A DNA stretch of 64,000 bases from the NCBI GenBank assembly GCA_964017045.1, contig OZ024802.1:31520793-31584792 (forward strand). The letters are read 5' to 3'. Of this stretch, positions 9,468-19,105 are shown in pieces; position 1 is the first letter of the stretch, and each line of letters starts with the position of its first letter. The notes under the pieces were generated by a model. That model saw nothing but the letters and a program-made list of their open reading frames with translations. It ran no database searches and was not told the origin of the DNA. Made by a program: the position numbers and the translations under genes. The DNA comes from Omphiscola glabra. Its lineage: Eukaryota; Mollusca; Gastropoda; Lymnaeidae.

Positions 9468-12400
9468 CTGATTGGATAGAATAAAATGTTTGTAATTGTC
9501 TACCTTTCGGTTAATTATTTAAAGGCTGCACCTATTGGTACACAGGTACCAGAATTGAGAGGTTTATCCGAATAGCATTAGTCAAAATGGACCCGGACAC
9601 GCAGCGCCCCCTTTCGGACCCGGGACACATTAAACTCAATGCTATTCGGATGTAATTTGTGGTAGTTTTTTTATTTAAAATGAAGAATTAAGTTTTCAAA
9701 CGTATAGTAAATTCCATTATCTTTCATTTGATACCTCATTTGGTCTTACAAACCCAACAAAAATATTTTAAATCGTTTTTTAATCCCAAAATCTCAATTC
9801 TGGTACCCGTGTACCAATAGCCGCTTCGATAATTAAAACAGCATCAAATATACCACAGCCCTCTTGTATCATTTCCTGGGGGAACGGGGTGGCTTCTCAA
9901 GGCGGCACTTTGGACAGGGGAGGAAAGACAAAGTTGGTGTTTAATAAACATAAAAAAAATTTAAAATTTGATTTATAGAATTTCGGTATGAATTTTTTTT
10001 TAATTCTCTCCCCCTCCCCCCCCCCCCTTTTTTCCCGCTTATTTCCTTTTTTTTTATTTTCTAACATTAAACTCTTTTGTTCATTTTGAAAAAAATGTTA
10101 GTAAATTACCGGCAGTACATTCGAATGCTTACTTCATTTATTTGTTTAAAATCAGCCGTTTAAAAAACAACACTTTTTGTCTACACATCCACCAAGCCGT
10201 GTAACAGAGACGCCATGTTGTGTGTAACCTATGTCAGGTCTTTGTAAAACGTCAGAGTAGCATTCAAAAAGTTAAAATGGCGAAACAATATTTGTCTCAT
10301 CATTTTAATTATACTACTCCAGATAGTTCCCGTGTTGAGCAGAGTTGATAAATTTATGGGATATGTTGAAAGTTGAGCAGGAATGTTTTGAAATAAATAA
10401 AGCTTTTCCTTAGAGTTTGTTCTTATTCTTTTCTTTTCTTCAATTTTAGGTACGCTGTGTGTATATATGTATATATGATGTAACTTTCGTTTATCCATAT
10501 ATGAATGTGTTTTTTTTTAATTGCACTGTTGAAGGCATTGGCTGCATCGTTTGAATTTTTAAATATGTACTGGCTGGAATCATTGGGGAAAAAAGATCGA
10601 ACGTAATGGAACATGGTGGGACATGTTGTCGTATGTTGGGACATGGTGTCTTATGGTGGGGCATGGTGTCGTATGGTGGGACATGGTGTCGTATGGTGGG
10701 ACATGGTGTCGTATGGTGGGACATGGTGTCGTATGGTGGGACATGGTGTCGTATGGTGGGACATGGTGTCGTATGGTGGGGCATGGTGTCGTATGGTGGG
10801 ACATGGTGTCGTATGGTGGGACATGGTGTCGTATGGTGGGACATGATGTCGTATGGTGGGGCATGGTGTCATATGGTGGGACATAGTGTCGTATGGTGGG
10901 ACATGGTGTCGTATGGTGGGACATGGTGTCGTATGGTGGGACATAGTGTCGTATGGTGGGGCATGGTGTCGTATGGTGGGACAGGGTGGAATTCAACTAA
11001 AAACTACATAAATCATCATACTGTGCACTCATTGGTTTGCGACAGTCAACAGACTGAAGCCTGAGAAAATTGATTGTATGTTCACTGTTACGGCCATCAA
11101 TTAGATTCACTGTTACCCGCAACAAGTGGGCTCAACAATGACCCCTCCCCCCACCCACACACACATTTAAAAACAAACTTAGAATCCAGTAGGTTGTCGG
11201 TTGACTTACGCAATGAAGTTGAGAAACACAGCAGCCGAGACGAAGATGGAGACCAGGAATGAAATTTTCTCCCCCGACGAGGGCGGGATCCAGAAGACCA
11301 GGGACACCATCAGCGACGTCACGGCCAGGGGCAGTAGGATGCAGATGACGTAGAAGATATAGCTTCGCTGCAACAGTAACCTGACCCTGTGACACATAGG
11401 TAACACATAGGTGACACATAGGTGACACATGGACGACACATAGGTGACACAGATGGGACACACAGGTGACACACGGGTGACACATAGGTAACACATAGGT
11501 GACACAGAGGTGACACCGATGTGACACAGAGGTGACACAGATGGGACACACAGGTGACACACAGGTGACACATGGGTGACACAGAGGTGACACACAGGTG
11601 ACACACAGGTGACACACAAGTGACACACAGGTGACACATGGGTAAAACTGAGAGAGAGGTTGGGGAAAGGGGGATGGGATATTGGGAAGGAAGATACGTC
11701 ATACTTTCTGAACGACTTGTTTCGTTTTACATTGTACTTTCTCTGGAGTACTTTTCCTGGTTGATTTTACATAGTACTTTTCCTGCTATGTTTTACATAG
11801 TATTTTTCCTGCTATGTTTTACATAGGGCTTTTGACAAAACAGGAAACCAAATAATGCACTTAATGAGAGAATCCCAATTAGTGCTAACCCTACGCACCC
11901 CCGGTAAGCCAAAGAGCACATTTGTCCACGCCCCTGGACTGTATGAATATTTTAAGTTCAAATCCCTTTTTACACGGCAGATTTCGTGCTTATATTTAAA
12001 TTGAGACTCTTTCAGTTAAAGAAAATATTACGCGCCAAATGCACTTGCGATATTTTTAAGAATATCATTTGACGCAGTTATTGGTAGTTTTTTTTGCACG
12101 CTAATTGAACTCACCATTACTCCATACTTTCTTTCATACATACAGAATACCATGGATTGATGATTTGTTTTATCCTATCATCAGTGGCCCCGCAACCTGT
12201 ATATGGCCCTTGCCTGCTCCACGGCATTCTTTCACTAGGACCGATCCTTGACTTTCCGCCTCCAGGCGCAGGCCAATTGCTGAAGTAAGTGCTTCTCTAC
12301 ATTGCCAATCCATATCATTCTTGGTCTACCTTTGAGCCGTCTGCCCCCTTGATTTCTTGTGTGTAGATCACTTTGCTGCTCTACAATCTGGCAACCTCTG

Positions 12401-15400
12401 AACCTGTCCTGTCCAGCACAGCTTCTCCTTTTTAATCTATGGGTGTGTGTTCTAGTAGTTGATATATCTCTCGGTTTGTGCGAATTACCAATCCGTCTTT
12501 CACTAAAACAGAGGATTTTTCCTCGACTACGATTTGAGAAGAGCCTTTCTTGGTAAAACGTTTTTTCATAAGACTTGCAATACGTTGCTCTTATTTGCTT
12601 TCTTGGAAGCCTGCTTCTTTTTGTGGCTTGATTATTTTTTATATTGAAATAAAATAAAAGACATCGTTCTAATGGTGTATCCAATGACGGACCTTACAAT
12701 TGGGATAGTTTGATGTCTCCAATAACTGACCTTACAATTGGGGATATTTTATTGTTGTCTCCAATAACTGACCTTACAATTGGGATACTTTCTCCACTGA
12801 TGTTATAATAATCCTTCAGCGTTGATCGCCGGATAATCTGCCATTCGCCGGTGAGATTAAAGGGATTAGGTAAATCCGTTATGTTGACGGCGTTAAGCTC
12901 AAAGTCACAGTCGTCGAAAAATGGAAGAATCCTAATGTCACATTTCTGAAATAAATAGAAGTATCCCTAATATCCCTAGTGTTACAATCCTGAAATTAAA
13001 AATGAAAGAATCGAAACGTATCTTTTCTATAAAAAAAATAATTAATTCAAAGACCTTATGTTTCATTTATGACATTAAAAGGGGAATAACTGTGATGTCA
13101 TTTTTGCAAAATGAAATGATGGAAAACTTATAAATTTAAAAGAAAATTTATAAAATAATTACATAAATTGCTGCCTAATTTAAATTTGCTGGTGAGAATT
13201 AATTTTGTTTTGTGTTTTTTTTCTTTTGCATAAAATAAAGCAGTTGATAACACGGTTTAAAGTCAAATAATGAAAACATATACTATACAATAGTATACAT
13301 GAATAAATGAAGGAGCTGGTCGATGCGAATTTGCCTGCTGGGGGTTGGAACGATGTAGGCAATGCATTGATGTCTGTTGGGGGTTGGCAGGATTTAGGCA
13401 ATGCATTGATGTCTGTTGGGGGTGGAACAATGTAGGAAATGCATTGATGTCTGTTGGGGGGTTGGCAGGATTTAGGCAATGCATTGATGTCTGTTTTGGG
13501 GGGTTGGCAGGATTTAGGCAATGCAATGATGTCTGTTGGGGGGCTGGCAGGGTTTAGGCAATGCATTGATGTCGGTTGGGGGTTGAAACGATGTAGGCAA
13601 TGCATTGATGTCTGTTGGGGGGGTGGCAGAATTTAGGCAATGTCTGTGTGTGTGTGGGGGGGGGGGGTTGGCAGGATTTAGGCCATGTATTGATATTTGT
13701 TGGGTTTGGAAGGATTCGGACAATGTGTTTATGTCTGATGGTGATTTGATATGGCCAAGTGGTACAATTATTCAAATAAAATTGTAACAGACAAAAGGGG
13801 TACGTAAAATGCAGAGAATATTATATCTTCAACAAATTCTTAAATGTCCGGTAAATTATAGAATCATTACCCTTGTGAAACTTTTGATGCTAATAAGCTA
13901 TTTCACTGGTTTTAGAAACTATTTCACTGGTTTCATAAACTATTTAACTGGTTTCATAAACTATTTAACTGGTTTCATAAACTATTTATCTGGTTTCATA
14001 AACTATTTAACTGGTTTCATAAACTATTTAACTGGTTTCATAAACTATTTAACTGGTTTCATAAACTATTTAACTGGTTTCATAAACTATTTAACTGGTT
14101 TCATAAACTATTTAACTGGGTTCATAAACCGTTTAACTGGTTTCATAAACTATTTCACTGGTTTCATAAACTGTTTAACTGGTTTCATAAACTATTTAAC
14201 TGGTTTCATAAACTATTTAACTGGTTTCATAAACGATTTAACTGGTTTCATAAACTATTTAACTGGTTTCATAAACTATTTAACTGGGTTCATAAACCGT
14301 TTAACTGGTTTCATAAACTATTTCACTGGTTTCATAAACTGTTTAACTGGTTTCATAAACTATTTAACTGGTTTCATAAACTATTTAACTGGTTTCATAA
14401 ACTATTTCACTGGTTTCATAAACTATTTAACTAGTTTCATAAACTATTTAACTGGTTTCATAAACTATTTAACTGGTCTTAATTTAATTTGAAAATTATC
14501 ATTAATTTCCCAAGAGATGAATTATTTGTTTTAGACTTTCAAACATGGACATTTATAAAAGCTTCCTACCTCATTCAGTGAACACGAATTTTGTCTTCTT
14601 ACCTGAGAGTCGAAAGGGTAGTTAGTAAAGTCGAGGTCACAGGTCGTGCGCAAAATGGTGGGAGTTTGTAGCATTATCCTCCCTTCACTGCTGATGAGCA
14701 GACGATCGGAATAACCTTGAATGACGACGAGGTCCTCATCTGCGGAGTTGATGACGATAAAGTTGGGGCGCCAGAGGCTGCAGAAGGTAAGGGAGGGAAG
14801 TTGATGACGATAAAGTTGGGGCGCCAGAGGCTGTAGAATGTAAGGAAGGTTGATGACGTCATCAACTTGACTTATGAATTGATGTCAATAAGACTGTGTG
14901 TCTAGACTGTTGTGAACTGGATTTGTTATGAATGTTTGGGAGGGCGAGTTGTCGATCGTGTGAGTGTTTTGTGGTTGTTGATCGTGAGGTCAGAGGTGAA
15001 GTTGGTTCGTGTTGAGCTTTAGTGTAGCTGGGTTGGTGTGGACAGATATAAAAGACAGTGTGTGAAATGATCGTTGGTTGTGAACAGTTAGTCGAGAGAG
15101 CAGCCGAGAGATCGTTAGTTGAGTAGAGAAGCGAGTTAGTGTAGTCGAGAGTAAGATCAGTGTCATTGTAGTGATGTTTGAGAAGAGGACGATCTCTTGA
15201 ATTGGTAGATCGTCTGTGTATATAACTATTAAAGAAGTGTTGTATTTTCATCCTGGAGTTTGTGATTTATATCCTGGGATAGTGTTGTAATCCCTAGATC
15301 AAGTGGAGTCCACTGACCGTGCAGTAAACGTAGCTACTGCAGGTTTTGTTAAAGTGTGAGAAGGCCGTAACATCTGTGACCACTAGACAACGAAAGTAGC

Positions 15401-18400
15401 CCGCAACATTGACCAGTGCTACCGCAACATTTTGTTTATCATGGCACACGTAGACCCTTCTCATCTTTGCGCGGCACACCTAGACCCTTCTCATCTTTGC
15501 GCGGCACACCTAGACCCTTCTCATCTTTGCGCGGCACACCTAGACCCTTCTCATCTTTGCGCGGCACACCTAGACCCTTCTCATCTTTGCGCGGCACACC
15601 TCAATTTAAACATGAAAATAAACTTTAAAAACTGGTTCTGATCACACGCACCACCATTGTGTGTGTATGGTTTTCCCCTTATTGACGTGTAATGATCACG
15701 ACCCATGTAGATTTTTTATACCAGGTAAATATAACATAAAATTTATAGTTTGTACTTTTTAAAGCTTTTAACAATAAGGCAAACATATAAGGAAAACATT
15801 TTTTAAAGAAAATGATTTCTTAAATCTGTATTTTTTTATTCTTGTAGTTCTTACATAACCTATTTTGAACTAGTTTAAAGTGGTCTTTTGATAAGTATTT
15901 TCAAAAAAGTGTTCTATATTTCTACTGACCAATCACAAAAGGAATCTTCCCCCTTCAAGGAGCTCTGCTCATTTTATATAACAATTAAATGTATGACCCT
16001 TTGGATCCACCCAACCTTTTATAACATTATTTTATATTTCCATTAACGGAACTCACTTCTTTTATATATCAAGGCCCCACGATCAATTTATTGATCATTC
16101 TGGCTCCTATGCATCTACATGGGATTTGCATTGTTTCTGTGCCTGGTGTTGAAGCGGATATCTCACTGGTTGCAAGGATGTCATTAAACGGGAGTTGGAA
16201 GTCCTGAGGCAATAGACGCAAACGAGTCAAGTGTTGTCGCCTCAACTGTTCCTTTTGGAAGCTTGTTCCAGTCCCTGATTGTCTTTGGCAGGAATGAGCA
16301 TTTCCTGTACTGGCTTCTCGCTGGTATGGGCCGGAACTGCCTGTCATGGCCTCGTCGCTGTCTATGGGGATAGGCAAGAGTTTCTGTTTAATGCTGGAGC
16401 AGTGGACCAGTCCATTATTAATCTTGTACATCATGGAAAGCCTGGATAGTCGTCGTCTTTCCTCCAATGGGGACCAGCCCAGTGTTTCCAGCATGTTGCC
16501 AACACTAGAGGTATTCCTGTAGCTCTTCTGTGTAAATGGCTCCCAGACTGAAGACGCGTCAACTGAAAGCGGTCGGACAAAGGCTTTATAGGCTCTTTCT
16601 TTCACACTGGAGTTGCCGCTCTTTATGCCTAATATTATATAACATTTCTAGCAAACCTTCCAAGCCCCGCCCGAGACTACAGACTATAAAACTAAGACAT
16701 GCAAATTTCAAGGAAAAAGCCAAAAATTATTAAGTTGACGAAAATTCATATAAGCAAGTTTTTTTTTTAAATCCGGGCTATTTCATATATTTGACCACCA
16801 GAAATTTTTTCTTTTAAAAAAAATTAAATTAAAAACGAAAAAATATATATATAAATAGTAACCCACCACGACCCCCTTCGGGCTATGTACTATGTGTACG
16901 GTTCCCAAATACACAAATACAATATTTCTTTTGATAAATTAATGCAGCGACCACTAACTTACCGTTGAATATCATGTGTTAAATTACAATATTTATTGCA
17001 TGTGTTGAGCTGCAATATTTATTGCATGTGTTAAACTACAATATTTATTGCATGTGTTAGTTACCATATTTATTGCATGTTTTGAGTTGCAATATTTATT
17101 GCATGTGTTAAGTTACAATATTTATTGCATGTGTTAAGTTAGAATATATTTATCGCATGTGTTGAGTTACAATACTTTTGCATGTGTTGATTTGCAATAT
17201 TTATTTTTAAAGCCGAAAACAAGAAAGCCGAAAACAAGAAAGCTGAAACAAACAAAAAAGGAAAAAGAAAAAACTTTTTCAAAAAAAAGTATGTCACGCG
17301 ATAAGCACGTGCTTGACTGTATCAAATAATTAGATCAGTGGTTCTCAACCTTCCAAATGCCGCAAACCTTTAATACAGTTCCTCGTGTTCTGGCGACCCC
17401 CCCAAACACAACATTTATTTTCGTTGGTACTTTATAACTGTACAGTATATTTGTTTTCCGACCAAAGGGGTCGCGGACCATCGGTTGAGAACCGCTGAAT
17501 TAGATCCGGGAGTTTCTGTGCCCCCATGTTGGATAAAGGTTTCTCATTTCTCGGGGATTTGCTTATCCGGGAATGAGTTATTCCTCATCACGGCTTCCCG
17601 GGATTTCATTAAAAATTATTTTGTCAACTGATTTCAGCTCTAAACAAGTCTGTTTTTATATAGATGTTGTGATCCTTGACCATTGATTCAAGCGGCAATC
17701 AGCGATACACTCTACATAGACTGACGTTTAAACAAAAAGACGGCTTGATGGCCCTCCGATTAAAGACACCGACTTCTACCTTCACTATGTGATAAGTACT
17801 CACTTGGACATGAACACAAAATGTCCCTATTACACACCTGGACATGGACAAAAATGTCCCTCTTACGCACTTGGACATGGACACAAAATCATTGCAAAAA
17901 ATTTTCCCAGCTACGCACCTGGTCATGCACTCAAAATGTCCCATTTACGCAACAGGATATGCTTTCCGATCTCGTTGCCAAACATTTTAAAAATGTCCAC
18001 TTACTCGTCATAGTCCAGACCCATTAGTGCTATATGCTCGTAGTCACTCGCGTTCCAGGCGAGATCCTTGTCCTGCCAGTTGACCTCCACGTAGCTGACC
18101 GTCGTCACGGACTGCTCCACTTCATCCATCTTGAGAACCTGTGTCATGTGTTATGTTTTTTTTTAAAAACAATTAAAAAGAATCTAAAACTTTCCATGTC
18201 CTACTTTAGGCTAAAATTTAGCAATGCTATACATAGATGAGATTATATTTATTTAAAGTTATTATTATCACTTATATAATAAAAACTAAACGCTAAAGTT
18301 TGAGAGCTTTGTACCAATACGACATGGACATCAACAAAATTTTAACAGAGAAATAATTCACGTTAAATTGCTTCGAGAAAAAAAAAAGGGGGGGGGGGGG

Positions 18401-19105
18401 TGGTGGTGGGGGGGCAACACATTTAACCTTCATTACAACCGATACAATATATTAATTTACTGTAATAATTTAAATATCCAGCTATTTATTTCCGTTTCCG
18501 GAAATTTGATCGAAAGAAATTTCGTCGACGGAAAATTGATCGACGGAAATTTGATCGGATCTTTTTTTAAGTTTACACGTTTGTTTTACTGTATAGTATA
18601 GTGCGTTCAAAAAGAAATTTGACGAAAATTTTAACGTGTGAACTGAAAAAAAAAGATTCGACCGAATTTCCGTTCGATTAAATTTCCGTCGATCAATTTT
18701 CTGTCGACGAAATTTCTTTCGATCAAAATTCCGGTAACAATTTATTTCTAAACACTGGCAGATATGTGTAGCAAACAATCGCAATGCGAAGATAGAATCG
18801 TTGGTCAGAGTTGTTTGAATGTCCTCACCGCTATTTTTACAAGTCATAAACCAGAAATTCCCTTTGTCGTGTCCACTTACCTGGTACGTCCAGGCGGAGA
18901 AGTTGATGATCACAGCCGAGTTTTCTCCAGGACTCAGTTTTTGTTTAGCCGCCCTGTGGCCTAGAATATCTTCCTTCAGCCTCGATTTGGCGTCGCGCCA
19001 AGACGACAGCGATCCATTCAGCGCACCCGTTGTTGCGGTCACCGTGATCAACGCCAGACACAGGCAGAAGACATCAGACGTGAACTCCTTTTTCCCTGGC
19101 GCCAT
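8924..19105 (-). CDS. Cys-loop (nicotinic acetylcholine receptor-like) ion channel subunit, gene A, six exons
   Basis: This is a predicted subunit of a pentameric ligand-gated ion channel in the plasma membrane. Joining exons 18881-19105, 18005-18138, 14603-14777, 12773-12945, 11210-11386 and 8924-9467 (all minus) gives 1428 nt, or 475 residues plus stop. All introns are GT-AG and phases agree. Residues 1-27 look like a signal peptide. The Cys-loop is C166 to C180 with exactly 13 residues between, ending YPFDSQKC. TM1 is about 245-268, then PPSSGEK and TM2 277-296, TM3 305-330, an acidic-then-basic cytoplasmic loop of about 100 residues, and a weaker TM4 at 440-462. There is no vicinal Cys pair in loop C and no Trp in loop B, so it is non-alpha-like. 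E275 sits at the -1' selectivity position expected of a cation channel. A possible AATAAA lies at 8902-8907, just after the stop. The start ATG was chosen because a signal peptide follows it; the frame stays open upstream. The native ligand is unknown. Confidence 0.85.
9532..9820. mobile_element. MITE-like inverted-repeat element, 289 bp, gene A intron 5
   Basis: Ends pair over about 28 bases (ctattggtacacaggtacca against tggtacccgtgtaccaatag). A second inner inverted pair (tccgaatagcatt and aatgctattcgga) gives a nested palindrome. Confidence 0.75.
10605..10985. repeat. 20-bp minisatellite in gene A intron 5
   Basis: About 19 copies of acatggtgtcgtatggtggg. The units are so uniform that all plus frames stay open for hundreds of bases; these are not genes. 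Confidence 0.95.
11210..11386 (-). CDS. Gene A exon 5: TM1 and TM2
   Basis: This 177-nt exon encodes VRLLLQRSYIFYVICILL (TM1), the PPSSGEK linker and the pore-lining helix ISFLVSIFVSAAVFLNFIA (TM2). The matching exon of gene B is also 177 nt. The intron immediately upstream of its acceptor consists of an 11-bp tandem repeat. Confidence 0.88.
11388..11642. repeat. 11-bp minisatellite abutting the exon 5 acceptor of gene A
   Basis: About 23 copies of gtgacacacag with variants. On the minus strand the array provides the whole sequence upstream of the acceptor, where the pyrimidine tract and branch point should be. Confidence 0.93.
12180..12345 (-). pseudogene. C-terminal relic of a non-LTR retrotransposon, gene A intron 4
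   Basis: The minus strand encodes GRRLKGRPRMIWIGNVEK, then LACAWRRKVKDRSW. This resembles the GRPRxRWxDxxxxD...DRxxWR tail of RTE- or CR1-like LINE polyproteins. Nothing else of the element is recognisable nearby. Confidence 0.6.
12680..12786. repeat. Three tandem copies of the exon 4 donor region of gene A
   Basis: gaccttacaattgggata occurs three times at spacings of about 40 bp. The innermost copy is the real exon 4 end and donor (minus strand TTGTAAG then GTCAGT). Confidence 0.85.
12773..12945 (-). CDS. Gene A exon 4: second Cys of the Cys-loop to loop C
   Basis: This 173-nt exon begins KCDIRI, supplying the second Cys of the Cys-loop. It continues CDFELNAVN and LTGEWQIIRRS, and ends ESIPIVR with the last codon split. 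Loop C lacks the YxCC pair. Three N-glycosylation sequons (NIT, NLT, NIS) are visible. The last 16 nt, the donor and adjacent intron are present three times in tandem. Confidence 0.83.
13325..13735. repeat. About 41-bp minisatellite in gene A intron 3
   Basis: About 10 copies with ggcaatgcattgatgtctgt, alternating between two halves (aggattta and aacgatgta versions). Confidence 0.9.
13895..14477. repeat. 21-bp minisatellite with an eight-unit higher-order repeat, gene A intron 3
   Basis: About 27 copies of ctatttaactggtttcata plus aa. The variant block with ctgggttcataaaccg recurs at 14116 and 14284, 168 bp or 8 units apart. The 21-bp length keeps a 227-codon plus-strand frame open (repeating NYLTGFI), antisense to gene A; it is not taken as a gene. 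Confidence 0.95.
14603..14777 (-). CDS. Gene A exon 3: loops A and B and first half of the Cys-loop
   Basis: This 175-nt exon encodes LWRPNFIVIN, then RLLISSEGRIML, and ends CDLDFTNYPFDSQ. The family norm at loop B is a Trp after the GxV turn; here it is Leu. The acceptor is CTGCAG and the donor GTAAGA. A second copy of the acceptor and exon start lies 53 bp upstream. Because 53 is not a multiple of three, its use would shift the frame. Confidence 0.85.
14747..14836. repeat. 53-bp tandem duplication over the exon 3 acceptor of gene A
   Basis: gttgatgacgataaagttgg and the following gcgccagaggctg occur twice, 53 bp apart. Each copy holds an AG acceptor and the first exon bases. Confidence 0.88.
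14908..15408 (+). mobile_element. Candidate solo LTR, gene A intron 2
   Basis: The block begins TGTTG and ends CAACA, with near-matching 5-bp flanks (tagac and ttgac). It has a TATA-like tataaaag at 15047 and an ATTAAA at 15228 in the right order for an LTR promoter and polyadenylation signal. No internal retrotransposon sequence was seen, so the call is tentative. Confidence 0.45.
15430..15602. repeat. 30-bp minisatellite in gene A intron 2
   Basis: About six near-identical copies carrying gcggcacacctagacccttc. Confidence 0.93.
16069..16612 (-). pseudogene. C-terminal relic of a non-LTR retrotransposon reverse transcriptase
   Basis: The minus strand encodes KAFVRPLSVDASSVWEPFTQ, then LETLGWSPLEERRRLSRLSM and MYKINNGLV. 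These are typical of the region after the catalytic core of LINE reverse transcriptases (YKALVRPxLEYASxVWDP; LxWxxLxxRRxxxRLxMxYKI). Later sequence shifts frame. It is a dead fragment in intron 2 of gene A. Confidence 0.8.
16975..17200. repeat. About 27-bp minisatellite in gene A intron 2
   Basis: About nine copies with aatatttattgcatgtgtt. Confidence 0.9.
17336..17497. mobile_element. hAT MITE, 162 bp, gene A intron 2
   Basis: The ends are cagtggttctcaacc and ggttgagaaccgctg. Flanks are perfect 8-bp duplications aattagat (17328-17335 and 17498-17505). Confidence 0.9.
17785..18004. repeat. About 35-bp repeat running into the exon 2 donor of gene A
   Basis: About five copies share cacaaaatgtccc and ttacgcacctggacatg. 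The last copy (aatgtccacttac) contains the real donor GTAAGTGGACATT on the minus strand. Confidence 0.82.
18005..18138 (-). CDS. Gene A exon 2: ligand-binding domain, loop D region
   Basis: This 134-nt exon encodes MDEVEQ, then NWQDKDLAWN, which corresponds to the WxDxxLxWN signature of the nicotinic extracellular domain. The acceptor is CACAG and the donor GTAAGTGG. It ends in phase 2, so the Asp codon at the junction is completed by exon 3. The donor borders a 35-bp array. Confidence 0.85.
18493..18737. mobile_element. MITE with long terminal inverted repeats, gene A intron 1
   Basis: About 70 bases at each end are inverted copies built from short words such as gatcgacggaaatttgatcg and gtcgacg. 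A roughly 100-bp AT-rich centre lies between them. Confidence 0.8.
18881..19105 (-). CDS. Gene A exon 1: signal peptide and N-terminal helix
   Basis: The exon encodes 75 residues starting MAPGKKEF, with a hydrophobic stretch (FCLCLALITVTA) typical of a secretory signal. WRDAKSRLKEDILGHRAAKQ follows, equivalent to the amphipathic N-terminal helix of this family. It ends in phase 0 at a GTAAGT donor. Exon 1 of gene B has the same pattern (YRDAQIRLKEKVVSHRATRA). Confidence 0.8.

Noticed and set aside
10580..11064. Overlapping long open frames on both strands
   Set aside because: A 20-bp tandem repeat without stops explains them; the region is an intron of gene A.
13809..14492. 227-codon frame with NYLTGFI repeats
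   Set aside because: A 21-bp array keeps one frame open; it lies antisense in an intron and has no non-repeat coding context.
14862..15251. 129-codon Ser/Thr/His-rich frame on the minus strand
   Set aside because: It overlaps a candidate LTR on the other strand, has no domain and shows simple-sequence composition.
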